Part shown: piece after piece, positions 26,234 through 35,269 of the stretch | Position numbering within the stretch: position 1 is the stretch's first letter | How the letters are laid out: every line of letters starts with the position of its first letter | Source of the DNA: CAZICM01 sp964537685 | GTDB lineage: Bacteria; Myxococcota_A; Polyangia; Polyangiales; Polyangiaceae | DNA length: 56,685 nt | Reading direction: 5' to 3' | Assembly (NCBI GenBank): GCA_964537685.1 | Contig: CAZICM010000061.1 | Location: 1-56,685, forward strand | The notes under the pieces: model-generated | What the model saw: only the letters and a program-made list of their open reading frames with translations | What the model was told of the DNA's origin: nothing | Databases searched by the model: none | Translations under genes and position numbers: made by a program

Positions 26234-27667
26234 CTATTGTTTCCCCCGCTGCTCAATCCACGTCCCATCCGCGCTCGAATAGACAATCCACACCTGCCCC
26301 TTATCATCCACAGCGATATTCACATCTGAAAAAGAACGGCTCTCCAATAAATTGCACTGGGGCTTAAATACGCCATTTTCATCCAAATGTCCCAGTTCCA
26401 AGACCTTCCATGCCTCGGCCTCCGCGGAAACAGGCCGAACCCGAAGTACCCGCACAGGATTTACCCCCACCGTCGCCGCAATCGGAATCGGCCGGATTTC
26501 CTTGGCATAAGGCGAATGCACCGATGGCGCGTCATCCTTGGGTTCGTCATCCGCCCGAACCGCCACCACCCCAAACTTTCCTTCCAAACTCGTCGTCGGC
26601 ATCATTAAATAAGCCGGCCCCTTGCCCGCCCACGCAATCGCTCCACTGCTCCGCCGATCGGAACCATCCCCCACATATACAACCGAATCACGCCCCAATT
26701 TGATCTTTCCTCCATCCGAAGTCAGCGAACGCGCATGCAAGGGTGTCATCGCCACCCGGGCATCAATATACATGGCAAGCACATCGTGTTGCCTCTCTAC
26801 AAGCGATATAAAGGTCGCCCCGCTGCCTTCTTCCGATAACAATATCGGCGCGCCTTGATCCAAGGCCACAAAAGCCTGCGTTACAATGCCTTCCGTCGTT
26901 TTTTGATTGGCTAAAAATGCAACGAATGTGTGCCCAATCCCATAAGACGATGCCGCCATGGGCGTTCCAGGCCGGGCCTTGGCAATAAAAACTTCCCCCT
27001 CGCCGCGCAGCGATGTCCGGTGAATCTGGCCTTCCCGGTTCATGCAATAGGCATGCGTACCCGCCACCGCACAAGCCGGCGAAAGAGCCTTTTCCTGCGT
27101 CGAAGGAGGCAGCAGCCCGTTGGGCGAGGCACTCGGTTCTTGCGCGCTCTTTTTGGGCAATAGACTGGGGCCCGCGCCGCTGTCCTTCCGCGGAGCGGGA
27201 AATACAGGGGTTTCTAATTGAGGCTTTCCTTCGCGGTTCCATAAAACCAATATCCCGCTGCCCGCTTCATGCGATGGAGTCAGCGTAGCCGGACCGCTCA
27301 TCGATAATCGGGCCGGGCCGCGGATTAGCCTGCAATCATCGGAAATCGCTTCACCCGCTTTTGCCCCCGACGAGGCTGCCGAGGGCGCGGCTCCCGCAGA
27401 GGAAAGCGCGGGCGAAGCCGATGGGAACGCGCTCGAGGAAGGCGCGGACGACGCTTGAGCCAGCGAGGGCGCGGCCGAATTGGAAGGCGCTGAAGCGCCG
27501 GACGGAGCGGACGGAGATGGAGAGGCGGATGCCGTTTCAGAGGCCGGATTCGCCGTGGATGCCATTGAATGCGGAACTTTTTCTTCCGGGCCTTTGCATG
27601 AAAACCCTATGCAAACGCTTAAGAAAACTCCCCATCCCGCCCTGCTGCTCCATCGCATTGTACGCAT
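26234..27667 (-). CDS. Lipoprotein of unknown function, propeller-like
   Basis: The 477-residue lipoprotein uses the ATG at 27667 (GTG 27682 is the alternative). It has a short signal with Cys19 (LSVC) or Cys24 (GFSC) as the lipid site. Residues 30-105 are a long disordered Ala/Ser/Pro linker (SAPSGASAPSNSAAPS). The rest has repeated strand patterns such as HAYCMNREGQIHRTSL, AFVALDQGAPILLSEEG and NIAVDDKGQVWIVYSSADG, which suggest a beta-propeller or WD/BNR-like fold, though no family can be named. Similar linker-plus-propeller lipoproteins are frequent in Polyangia. It is convergent with the copper enzyme gene and divergent from the SIMPL gene. Confidence 0.75.
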   Translation of the reverse strand: MRTMRWSSRAGWGVFLSVCIGFSCKGPEEKVPHSMASTANPASETASASPSPSAPSGASAPSNSAAPSLAQASSAPSSSAFPSASPALSSAGAAPSAASSGAKAGEAISDDCRLIRGPARLSMSGPATLTPSHEAGSGILVLWNREGKPQLETPVFPAPRKDSGAGPSLLPKKSAQEPSASPNGLLPPSTQEKALSPACAVAGTHAYCMNREGQIHRTSLRGEGEVFIAKARPGTPMAASSYGIGHTFVAFLANQKTTEGIVTQAFVALDQGAPILLSEEGSGATFISLVERQHDVLAMYIDARVAMTPLHARSLTSDGGKIKLGRDSVVYVGDGSDRRSSGAIAWAGKGPAYLMMPTTSLEGKFGVVAVRADDEPKDDAPSVHSPYAKEIRPIPIAATVGVNPVRVLRVRPVSAEAEAWKVLELGHLDENGVFKPQCNLLESRSFSDVNIAVDDKGQVWIVYSSADGTWIEQRGKQ

Positions 27668-27748
27668 TTTAAAGGCGCCCACCGCTTTGCTTCTACCGTA
27701 TATTGCCCCAAATCCCTAGATCCATTTTTCGATCGCTTACAAAGATCA

Positions 27749-27777
27749 TTGGCGGAACTTCAATGCTCTGCTACCAA
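27749..27777 (+). promoter_or_regulatory. Weak putative promoter for the SIMPL gene
   Basis: TTGGCG (27749-27754) and TACCAA (27772-27777) are separated by 17 bases, in the 140-base divergent gap. Both boxes are only partial matches. Confidence 0.25.
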
Positions 27778-27807
27778 GCGCGCATCTAAATGAAGAAGGT
27801 GTTCACG

Positions 27808-28716
27808 ATGCAGAATCACAAATTCTTTCGAATGACAAAACATGCTTTTGCAATTTTCGGCGCGGCGGCGATATTCACCTTGGGCGCCTGCGGCCCCCAC
27901 CGCACGCATACGGCCACGCTAACGCTTCAGAATGCCGACCGGACGCTCACCGTTATCGGCCGGGGAGAGGCCACGGGCAAGCCCGATATCGCGAGCGCCA
28001 ATATGGGTGTGGAAGCCAGCGCGCCCACGCTCGCCGAAGCGATGAATAAAGCCAAAACGCAAATGAACAATCTATTTGCGGCGCTGAAAAAGCTTGGCAT
28101 CGCGGAAGACGATATCCGCACCAGCAATTTTTCAATTCATTTTGAGCGGCCTTATGTTCCGCCTCCGATGGCTCCAATGAGCGAACCCGTGCCTGCGCCC
28201 GCGCCCGAAAGAGCGCCCATCAAAGGCGCTGGAAAAGCCGCGGCCGGCGCGCCCGCAGCGGCCCCCGTCGCACCGCCTCCTCCGCCGCCTCCCGCCGAGC
28301 CCGCCGGCCTGTATCATGTCAGCAATATGGTCGAAGTCCGTATCCGCAATTTGGATAATGTGAGCAATATTTTAGATACGATTGTCTCTGCAGGGGCGAA
28401 TAACGTATGGGGCGTCAATTTCTCCATCGACAAGCCCGAAAACCTTGAAAGCAAGGCCCGCGAGCTTGCGGCGGCCGATGCGAAAAAACGCGCCGAGGTG
28501 CTCGCCAAATTGAACGGATTGACACTCGGATCCATTGTCTCCGTAACCGAAACCCCTGGATTTGGAGGCCCGCCCGTTCCCATGCCCTACGCCGCGGCGG
28601 AAGTTTCGGGCAAGGGTACGCCCATCGCGCCGGGTGAAGTGTCGGTCACGTCTCAAGTGCAGATTGTGTATTCACTGCTGCCCGCGGAAGACGCCGAAGA
28701 CGCCGAAGAAGAATAA
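27808..28716 (+). CDS. SIMPL-domain (DUF541) lipoprotein
   Basis: The 302-residue lipoprotein has a lipobox LGAC with Cys28. I start at ATG 27808, which has AAGGTG 6 bases upstream; an in-frame ATG at 27790 is possible. The SIMPL/DUF541 fold is recognisable at residues 45-125 (LTVIGRGEATGKPDIASANM, then AMNKAKTQMNNLFAALKKLGI and DIRTSNFSI) and at 175-290 (VRIRNLDNVSNILDTIVSAGA, then ARELAAADAKKRAEVLAK). Between them is an inserted Pro/Ala-rich disordered stretch (about 125-170). Family members form periplasmic or outer-membrane oligomers; E. coli YggE is linked to oxidative-stress tolerance and Brucella BP26 is an immunogen. Biochemical function remains undefined. Confidence 0.88.
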   Translation: MQNHKFFRMTKHAFAIFGAAAIFTLGACGPHRTHTATLTLQNADRTLTVIGRGEATGKPDIASANMGVEASAPTLAEAMNKAKTQMNNLFAALKKLGIAEDDIRTSNFSIHFERPYVPPPMAPMSEPVPAPAPERAPIKGAGKAAAGAPAAAPVAPPPPPPPAEPAGLYHVSNMVEVRIRNLDNVSNILDTIVSAGANNVWGVNFSIDKPENLESKARELAAADAKKRAEVLAKLNGLTLGSIVSVTETPGFGGPPVPMPYAAAEVSGKGTPIAPGEVSVTSQVQIVYSLLPAEDAEDAEEE

Positions 28717-28724
28717 ACGTTTAA

Positions 28725-29345
28725 TTACGATCGAATTGCCCGCCCAATCACACCGGCGGCGACCAGCTTGGGCAGTGGCAATTCGATTAAATTGATAGAG
28801 CTCACGTCAAAATCGAGCCTCCGAAGCTCTTCTTTAATATCCCGCACCGGATCGCAGCCTCCAAATACCGTCATCCAAATGGGCCGCAATTGCCTTTGAA
28901 GCTTGGCCATACGCTGCTCTGGATGTTTTACGTGCTCCACGAGCCTCAATTCTCCGCCGCGCTTGAGAACGCGCCTCGCCTCGAGCAGCGAAGCCTCTAA
29001 ATTCTTCACCGAACACAGCACGAAGGTAATAACAACGGCATCAAAGCTCCCGCTGTCAAAAGGCAGGCGTTCGGCGCGCGCATCCTGAAGGGAAAGCTTG
29101 GCCCGTATACGTTCGTTACGAATACGGCGCTCGGCCCGGAGCCTCATTCCATCCGAAGGCTCAATGGCGATAACCTCGGCCTCCTCCGAATAAAAACGGG
29201 CATTTAATCCCGTCCCGGCCCCAATCTCCAAGACCCGCCCCCGGGCCCCTCCGGCCACCCGTTCGCGCAGGCCAAAAACGCTGTCCCGGCCCAAAATAAA
29301 GTCGTTTACATGGGGGAAAAAATATTGATCGAGCAAGTCCTGCAC
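28725..29345 (-). CDS. Class I SAM-dependent methyltransferase, METTL7-like
   Basis: The 206-residue enzyme has motif I VLEIGAGTGLNARFY, an acidic ribose-binding residue in VIAIEPSDGM, the post-motif DARAERLPFDSGSFDAVV and the motif RRVLKRGGELRLVEHV. The C-terminal part (QLRPIWMTVFGGCDPVRDI) resembles METTL7-type thiol or lipid methyltransferases. It is cytoplasmic with no signal. I use GTG 29345, because TAGGTG with a TTGTGG 17 bases upstream lies just before it; GTG 29354 is inside that -10 and is the alternative. It is convergent with the SIMPL gene, with an 8-base gap. Substrate unknown. Confidence 0.85.
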   Translation of the reverse strand: MQDLLDQYFFPHVNDFILGRDSVFGLRERVAGGARGRVLEIGAGTGLNARFYSEEAEVIAIEPSDGMRLRAERRIRNERIRAKLSLQDARAERLPFDSGSFDAVVITFVLCSVKNLEASLLEARRVLKRGGELRLVEHVKHPEQRMAKLQRQLRPIWMTVFGGCDPVRDIKEELRRLDFDVSSINLIELPLPKLVAAGVIGRAIRS

Positions 29346-29351
29346 GCCCAA

Positions 29352-29380
29352 CACCTAGCCCAAAGCAATAGCCTCCACAA
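29352..29380 (-). promoter_or_regulatory. Putative promoter for the methyltransferase gene
   Basis: On the minus strand TTGTGG (29380-29375) and TAGGTG (29357-29352) are separated by 17 bases and end 6 bases before GTG 29345. This fits the leaderless layout seen elsewhere. It lies in the 48-base gap after the DUF4132 gene. Confidence 0.3.
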
Positions 29381-29393
29381 CCCAAACCCCAAT

Positions 29394-32270
29394 TCAGCCG
29401 CCGCGGCAAAGCCCGTCCACATCTCTCACGAGCTCGCTGAATACAACCGCAGAAAGCTCGCCCAAAGAAGGCCGGGGAAATAAATGATCGGCCCGGAACA
29501 GCTCCAGCGCACCGATGGTTTGCTCGGGTGTTGAACTCGCCTCGGCGGGAATCATTCCAGGGCTAAAGGATAGGCGCGCATAATAAGGCGTCCCAGCAAT
29601 ATGCTTCCGGTAGGCAATCACAGGGCCTCCATCATAAGCGTATTCCCTGCTAAATCCTTTGTATTCCAATCCAAAAAGCTTTCCCGTAGGTATAACTGTT
29701 TCTGAATACCGGGTGAGCTCGTGGGCTGGCAGCTCCGCCGGCTGCGCTTTAAAGACTTCCCTGCCAATCTGAGCAAATGGTTGAACAATCTCATAGTCGG
29801 AAAACAGAGAGCCCCAGGCATGCCTCAATCCATCGCTCAATTCAATCGGATGAGGAATTCCTATATTCGCATTTAAATCCAGCTCCATGACCTCGTCATG
29901 CTCATCCGCAGGCGTTTTATCCTCGCAAATGCGAAAGGTGGATATCAATTCTCCTTCGGGCGAATACATCCCCCACAATAGCCTCCGCACCAAATGCAGA
30001 AGCAGGCGATGCCCTACAAATACCGATTGAAATAAATCTGCCTTAAAGCGCCTCTGCGACACCATGGCGTCTTCCAGCCTCGCCGCCTGGGACTTCGCGA
30101 TGGCTGCCATATCCTCGCGAAGCGCTTTCCATATCTCCTGCGCGGCCAATGCCTTTTTTGGATCGTCCGCCTTTAATGGCTTGGGAAGCGCCGCAAGAAC
30201 GGCCATCGACCCTTGCTCTTCCCGCACATAAGGCTCGAAATGGGCATCGAATCCCACCCGGAATGAGCGCGATCCATAATCGAGCACGCGGCTTAAATCG
30301 GCGTCTAAATCCAGCTCGGGAACAATACGATCGAATAGCTCCTCGGCGGACAGTCCTCTCTTTTGAGCCACTGCGGCGATTTTCTTTTTGGCCCTCTCTT
30401 TCACGTCCAGATATCGGCTCCGCTCGGCGATGGCCGATAAATGCATGAGCGCCACATCTGTACCAATGCGCGCAAGCGTATCAATTCCACGGAATGCCCT
30501 GTCTTTATCGCCCTCGTACAGCCAGCTCCGGATCATCGGCGAAAGCGTGCGCGCGCCGGAATCACCGCCGAGCTCTGCAATTGCATTCAATGGCCACGCA
30601 ATTCGAAGAAGAGCGCCCGCTGCCTGCCATGCCGATAGAATGGCCTCGGCAAAGCGCGAGAGCGAAGCCGGATCGCAAATGCTCTTCACCGCGGAAATCC
30701 CAGCGTAGGGAAAATCCTCCGAGCTAAAGACAAGCATCTCGCACACATACATCACGGCCGAAAGGGGCAATACCTGCGCCGAATCACCGGCAAGGCAAGG
30801 GCGCGGCAGAGCTTCAATACGAATGAATTCGCCAAGTTTGGGCGCCGTTTCAGGGCAATCCCATAGAGGGTCCATCGCAAGTACATCCTCTACAATGGAT
30901 GCCACATCCGATCCATAAATCAGCGCTTCTTTTCGGATCATCTCGCGCATGGCCGTTTCAGGGCCGCGCCGGACCAGTAAACGCAGCATCCTGCCCGCAT
31001 CCATACGGGCCGAGCCGGGCTTTCCAACGGCCGCGGGGATAAGCCCAATCACCGCCGTGTTCATAAAGGTTTGAATCCACGCATCCGCAGCATCGCGCAC
31101 TTCGGGCCGGTGCATCCACGCATGCACCACCGCGAGCGCAACGCGGGGCGAAAATACAAGCGAATTGGGCACCCAATTGATTTTATTGACCCACACATCG
31201 TGCTGGGAAGGCTCGATTTTGGGCCGTAAATCCCGGACGGGAACGTCCTCGATGACCCGCAGGCGGCGCATGCTTTTATGGCGCCAATGCGGTTTCACAA
31301 GCACTTCGGGAAGCTTGCCGGGCGGCGCATCCGACACGGGCAGAGCGCGGCTGGCGAGCAGCGGCTGAATCACTTTGCGCACGGGCTCGGCCAGCTCTGG
31401 CCACACCTCGTTGACCCACGCCTCATGCTGGGAAAGCACAGACATTAAAATGGTCTTCGCGGCCTGAGCAGCCTTTCCCCGCCCCGCCGCACAAGGCGCA
31501 AGCGAATAAAGCGCAAGGGCCGGTTCGCTCTGAAAATAACGAACGGCAAATACACGAACATCATTGTATTGAAGACGCCGCGCGAAAAATGCGGCTGCCT
31601 CGGGGCTCCGGATGAGTTCCATCGCGTGGAGGCAGCGCCGCACACCCAAACGGGTATCCCCGAGCGCAACGGCGTCATCGAATATCGATGCAATTATTTC
31701 GTGAGATGGAGGGCCGAGCGACAGAACCCATTCGATCGAATAAATTGAAAATGCGATTCTTTCGGCGGGCTCGGGATAGGCTTTAAACAGGCGAATGCAC
31801 AAATCGGCATCGCTCAGCGATAAAAACAGCAAATGAGCGCACTCCGGCGGACCTTCGGGGCCGAGTGAGGACAGGCAATCCAAGGCATCGGCGCGGCTCC
31901 AATCGCATTGCCCGGGAAAGACAAATGAGAGCGCGCAGCGCAGGGGCAAATTCGCCTGGAGCCTCATTTTGGAGGCGATCTCGAGCGCGCCTTCATACAC
32001 ATCGGGGGCTGCCTCGGCGAGCAGGCGGCGAAGCTCACGGAAAGGTTCGAAGTCCTTTGAAAATAAATGGGTCGAGCCTGGCTTTTCGCTCCACGCTTTG
32101 CCCAGCGAAGACAGTTCCGCAAATAGCCCAGGCTTGTGAATCCGGGGATTGATGGCTTTTTCAAGCTCGCGGCGCGGCCACAGCTTTCGCCGCGCTTCCA
32201 CGGTCCAGCGCACATGAGGCGTCACATCGGGCGCGGAGGCGCTTTTTGAGGGCGCGGCGGGCGTGGTCAC
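29394..32270 (-). CDS. DUF4132-domain protein with helical repeats
   Basis: This is a large cytoplasmic protein of 958 residues starting with GTG. The C-terminal third holds the DUF4132 signature: LLHLVRRLLWGMYSPEG, FRICEDKTPADEHDE, IGIPHPIELS and the block AWGSLFSDYEIVQPFAQIGR (about 755-860). Residues 1-700 are mainly helical, HEAT/ARM-like, with repeated pairs of amphipathic helices and no catalytic motif. DUF4132 proteins are widespread in myxobacteria and actinobacteria, often fused to a WGR domain, which is absent here; their function is unknown. It faces away from the next gene (32332) across a 61-base gap. Confidence 0.85.
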   Translation of the reverse strand: MTTPAAPSKSASAPDVTPHVRWTVEARRKLWPRRELEKAINPRIHKPGLFAELSSLGKAWSEKPGSTHLFSKDFEPFRELRRLLAEAAPDVYEGALEIASKMRLQANLPLRCALSFVFPGQCDWSRADALDCLSSLGPEGPPECAHLLFLSLSDADLCIRLFKAYPEPAERIAFSIYSIEWVLSLGPPSHEIIASIFDDAVALGDTRLGVRRCLHAMELIRSPEAAAFFARRLQYNDVRVFAVRYFQSEPALALYSLAPCAAGRGKAAQAAKTILMSVLSQHEAWVNEVWPELAEPVRKVIQPLLASRALPVSDAPPGKLPEVLVKPHWRHKSMRRLRVIEDVPVRDLRPKIEPSQHDVWVNKINWVPNSLVFSPRVALAVVHAWMHRPEVRDAADAWIQTFMNTAVIGLIPAAVGKPGSARMDAGRMLRLLVRRGPETAMREMIRKEALIYGSDVASIVEDVLAMDPLWDCPETAPKLGEFIRIEALPRPCLAGDSAQVLPLSAVMYVCEMLVFSSEDFPYAGISAVKSICDPASLSRFAEAILSAWQAAGALLRIAWPLNAIAELGGDSGARTLSPMIRSWLYEGDKDRAFRGIDTLARIGTDVALMHLSAIAERSRYLDVKERAKKKIAAVAQKRGLSAEELFDRIVPELDLDADLSRVLDYGSRSFRVGFDAHFEPYVREEQGSMAVLAALPKPLKADDPKKALAAQEIWKALREDMAAIAKSQAARLEDAMVSQRRFKADLFQSVFVGHRLLLHLVRRLLWGMYSPEGELISTFRICEDKTPADEHDEVMELDLNANIGIPHPIELSDGLRHAWGSLFSDYEIVQPFAQIGREVFKAQPAELPAHELTRYSETVIPTGKLFGLEYKGFSREYAYDGGPVIAYRKHIAGTPYYARLSFSPGMIPAEASSTPEQTIGALELFRADHLFPRPSLGELSAVVFSELVRDVDGLCRGG

Positions 32271-32331
32271 GCGCGAAGGCTACAGGAAAGCCCGCGGATG
32301 CCCAAATATTGTGATACATGCCCTGGTCGCC

Positions 32332-33666
32332 ATGAAAAACGCAAACCCCTCGCAAACGGCATCCGCGCCCAAGCAGCGCCCCCGATGGTTAAGGCGGATT
32401 TTCATTTCATTGGGTGTTGTTATCATTCTGATCGTCATGAGCGGGCTTTTATTTCGGAAGCCTATTTTAAGGGCATTGATCGAACGCGAGGCGCGGGCCA
32501 GGGGCATTGAGGTTGAATTCGATGAATTTGATGTTGAATTTGGACGTATTGACCTCGGAAGCGTTCGTTTTTCGCTTGTAGGTTCGCCGGCCATCCGGGG
32601 CACGCTGGAGCGGGCAATTGTCCGCTTTGAGGGCGTTTGGAATGCCGATGTGCGGCGCATCGAGGCGCGTTCAGCGGGTATTTCAGCGACGGGATCGGCG
32701 GCGGATATCGCGATTTTTTTGAGCGAGTGGGGGCGCGCTTATCCCCGGACATTTGAAACCGAAATCGATATGAAGCCCATTGTCTTTCATTACCGGGAAG
32801 ACGAAAACAAGGCTCCTTGGCTTTCCGTGTCGGGCGGTGTGTTATCGCCGGCGGCGGGAGGCATTGAATTCCGGGCGGATTCGGCGGCGGTATCGGGCAT
32901 TTCTGTGGGCGCGGTGGGCGCGCGCTGGCAGAGCGAGCGGGGAATTATTTCCTTGGGATTTGGAAAAAATTCGATCAGCGATGCTCCCATTTTGATTGCA
33001 ATTGAGCCAAAACAGGCGCCTGCCATCGCGACGATAACGCTGAAGCCAAGTACAATGGCCGATTTAGGCAATCCTCTTGGATTGAAGCTGCCCACGGAGA
33101 AGGCACAGGTGGAGGGAATGGCTCGTGTATTGCTGCCCGACACGATCAAAATGCCTGGCCAGGGTGCCCTGCGCGTGGAGATTCAAATGATTCTCCGGGG
33201 CTATGTGCCTCCACATCCTAAAGAATTGAACCGAATTATTTTCGGGGATAAGACCACCTTTGGGGCGGTGCTTTTGCTTGGGGAAAACCGCAAGAGCATT
33301 GCCATTTCGGATGCCGAGCTGAAAGCCGGAGCCTTTGCGCTTAAAGGAGGCGGAACGATTGAGCGGAAAGGGCTGTTTTCGCTGATTACGATGAAAATGG
33401 ATGGTTCGGTGCGCTGTGTGGACATGGCCCAATCGGCGGTGAGTTCGCATTTGGGCGATACGGCGGGGACGCTGGTGGGCGATGTGGCAAAGAATGCCCT
33501 GAAGGGTGCGATTGGGGTATCCCTTCGAATTGATGCCGATACGCGGGATTTAAGCGCCGCCAATATTCAGCAAAATGTGAGCGGAGGCTGTGGCATTTCG
33601 GTTCAATTGCCCGCCATTCCAACCGTAAAGCTGCCGGATTTGGGGGCTCTGCCTGCGCTGCCGTAA
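32332..33666 (+). CDS. AsmA-like membrane-anchored protein
   Basis: The 444-residue protein starts at ATG 32332. An N-terminal basic stretch (PRWLRR) is followed by one membrane helix (IFISLGVVIILIVMSGLLF, about 24-43), and the rest should lie in the periplasm. Residues 45-130 (ILRALIEREARARGIEVEFDEF, then IDLGSVRFSLVG) match the N-terminal pattern of AsmA/TamB-type proteins, in which a lone helix precedes long beta-strands thought to form a lipid-carrying groove. The remainder is strand-rich with repeated polar/hydrophobic alternation. No family signature is exact, so the AsmA assignment is by pattern. It ends in a short Pro/Leu tail. Confidence 0.65.
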   Translation: MKNANPSQTASAPKQRPRWLRRIFISLGVVIILIVMSGLLFRKPILRALIEREARARGIEVEFDEFDVEFGRIDLGSVRFSLVGSPAIRGTLERAIVRFEGVWNADVRRIEARSAGISATGSAADIAIFLSEWGRAYPRTFETEIDMKPIVFHYREDENKAPWLSVSGGVLSPAAGGIEFRADSAAVSGISVGAVGARWQSERGIISLGFGKNSISDAPILIAIEPKQAPAIATITLKPSTMADLGNPLGLKLPTEKAQVEGMARVLLPDTIKMPGQGALRVEIQMILRGYVPPHPKELNRIIFGDKTTFGAVLLLGENRKSIAISDAELKAGAFALKGGGTIERKGLFSLITMKMDGSVRCVDMAQSAVSSHLGDTAGTLVGDVAKNALKGAIGVSLRIDADTRDLSAANIQQNVSGGCGISVQLPAIPTVKLPDLGALPALP

Positions 33667-33761
33667 TAAAAAGCCGAAATAAAAACCAAATAAAAAATCG
33701 ATCCAAGGCTTTTCGCGCCTGAGCATCGAAGGGGCATCTTTTTGGTGCTGGGGTGTCCATT

Positions 33762-35174
33762 ATGACGACGACCAAAATGCGAACTTGCGCTTTCGCATGG
33801 GCAGCCATTTTACCGGTGTTCGCTTGCGCCTGTGAAAGCGTGCCCAAGCATACGGATTCAGCCTACAATTATATTGTTTACGTCGATCCTTGGGGCTTCG
33901 GCGGAGCAGATTATCGCATTGCCGATGAATACGATGCAACGATTTATCGGGTTTCATCGATGGTTTTCGACGGCGATCTGACGAAACAGGCGCAGGGGCG
34001 CGGATTTGAGATCTTAAATGTGGCTTGGGAAGATACGGGGAGGGCCTTGGGCTCTGCGCTCGGCCCGAATATTTCCGATTTAACGCTGCAGGTGAGGCGC
34101 AGCTATGCGTCGGGAGCCGTGTCGGACACGCTGATGCCGGTAATTCGTTATCCGAATTTCACCGATCGCACGGCCGATGTACCCGCGAACCGCTTTTTTT
34201 TAAGGGTGGGCAATCAACAGTCCGGCAAAGCTTTAACCACGGTTTCATTGCTCAGCTATTTGAAAGATATTCGCCGCTATGCCTCGGCGCCCGATTCAAT
34301 GAGCGGCAGCGATTCGGGTGCGGGGGAAAAGCTCGATTTATCGGCGCCCCGCGATACCCATTTTTTGGTGAGCGCTCAAGCCGTTTTGCTTCCCATTCCA
34401 AAGACGGGCAAAACCGAATTCAATCCGGTCGTATTTAATTATCAATCGGCGCCGGGCTCGCCCGCGGTATTGGCTATTTTGGCGACCCGAGAGGGAACAA
34501 GCGCGCGGGTCATTGAAAATAGCCCGGAAGACGCGACGGTTCAGGGCTGGGGCCAGGAATTGTATTTTAATGATGAAGGGCATAGGGCTTCATTTTCCGC
34601 CGAACGGCGAAGTGATGTGGCGGCGCGCATTGCGGCCCAGGGTGGTCCGAAAACAGAGGCCGATCGAAGCGCACTGGGCAAGGGCGCGGATGTGCTGGCG
34701 CTGATTCAGGTGCCTTTAATTCACGAACAGCGCGGTGCGCTGGGCGGTGTGTATTCAGGGGGTGCGGGCTCGGGCTCGAGCAGCGATTCCGGTTATGGCT
34801 ATGAGTTTTCGGACGATCCATTATCGGCGGGCGGGTTTGGACCTAATGATGCGGTGATTCGCGTTCGTCCGGGACCTGTGCGCAGCGATGTGGAGCGGGC
34901 GGTTTTGGGGCATGGTCCGAGGCTTGGGCCGTTTCTGGAGGGTTATGGCGGGCGTTTGGTGAGAGATCAGCGCTTTCCCATTCGAATTACCGTGCAATTC
35001 TATAAGGCGACAAGCTCGGGTGTGCTAGAGCCGAAGGATTTCGATGCAATTACTCGAAATATCAATAGTGCCTACGAGCATGCGGATTATGTCGGGTCGC
35101 TGGTTCTTCCGGAAAGCGATCAGGCACGTCCAACCGAATGGCAGAAAATTCCTAACGAATGGTTTCCCTGGTGA
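33762..35174 (+). CDS. Hypothetical lipoprotein, 470 aa
   Basis: This exported protein starts at ATG 33762, after a GGGGTG-like ribosome site; GTG 33753 is the alternative. The signal MTTTKMRTCAFAWAAILPV leads to FACAC, so Cys22 or Cys24 may be lipidated. The sequence is unusual in carrying many aromatic strands (YNYIVYVDPWGFGGADYRIADE, VSDTLMPVIRYPNF) and a Gly/Ser-rich loop (GGVYSGGAGSGSSSDSGYGY, about 330-350). No family is recognised. The final 120 residues (RVRPGPVRSDVERAVLGHG onward) look like an alpha/beta domain. Neighbours on either side are envelope proteins. Confidence 0.7.
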   Translation: MTTTKMRTCAFAWAAILPVFACACESVPKHTDSAYNYIVYVDPWGFGGADYRIADEYDATIYRVSSMVFDGDLTKQAQGRGFEILNVAWEDTGRALGSALGPNISDLTLQVRRSYASGAVSDTLMPVIRYPNFTDRTADVPANRFFLRVGNQQSGKALTTVSLLSYLKDIRRYASAPDSMSGSDSGAGEKLDLSAPRDTHFLVSAQAVLLPIPKTGKTEFNPVVFNYQSAPGSPAVLAILATREGTSARVIENSPEDATVQGWGQELYFNDEGHRASFSAERRSDVAARIAAQGGPKTEADRSALGKGADVLALIQVPLIHEQRGALGGVYSGGAGSGSSSDSGYGYEFSDDPLSAGGFGPNDAVIRVRPGPVRSDVERAVLGHGPRLGPFLEGYGGRLVRDQRFPIRITVQFYKATSSGVLEPKDFDAITRNINSAYEHADYVGSLVLPESDQARPTEWQKIPNEWFPW

Positions 35175-35198
35175 GCGGATATTCCTCGCTTGACAATA

Positions 35199-35216
35199 TG
35201 AAAACGCTTGTTTTCA
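35199..35216. other. Short perfect inverted repeat between 33762 and 35270 genes
   Basis: TGAAAAC and GTTTTCA pair perfectly around a GCTT loop. It lies 24 bases after the stop codon of the previous gene and 53 before the next ATG. It could be a weak terminator or an operator; there is no T-run directly after it. Confidence 0.35.
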
Positions 35217-35231
35217 AGGCTTCCCATGCTC

Positions 35232-35260
35232 TCGACGCTGGCCTTGCACCCTGCTAGAGT
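35232..35260 (+). promoter_or_regulatory. Putative promoter for the barrel gene at 35270
   Basis: TCGACG (35232-35237) and TAGAGT (35255-35260) are separated by 17 bases. The -10 ends 9 bases before the ATG and there is no Shine-Dalgarno, so a leaderless transcript is likely. TAGAGTCGGC recurs before the triple-DsbA gene. Confidence 0.45.
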
Positions 35261-35269
35261 CGGCTACCT

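Noticed and set aside
33668..33713. AAAAAGCC / GGCTTTT inverted repeat as a terminator
   Set aside because: The loop is over 30 bases and AT-rich; stem strength is too low to be convincing.
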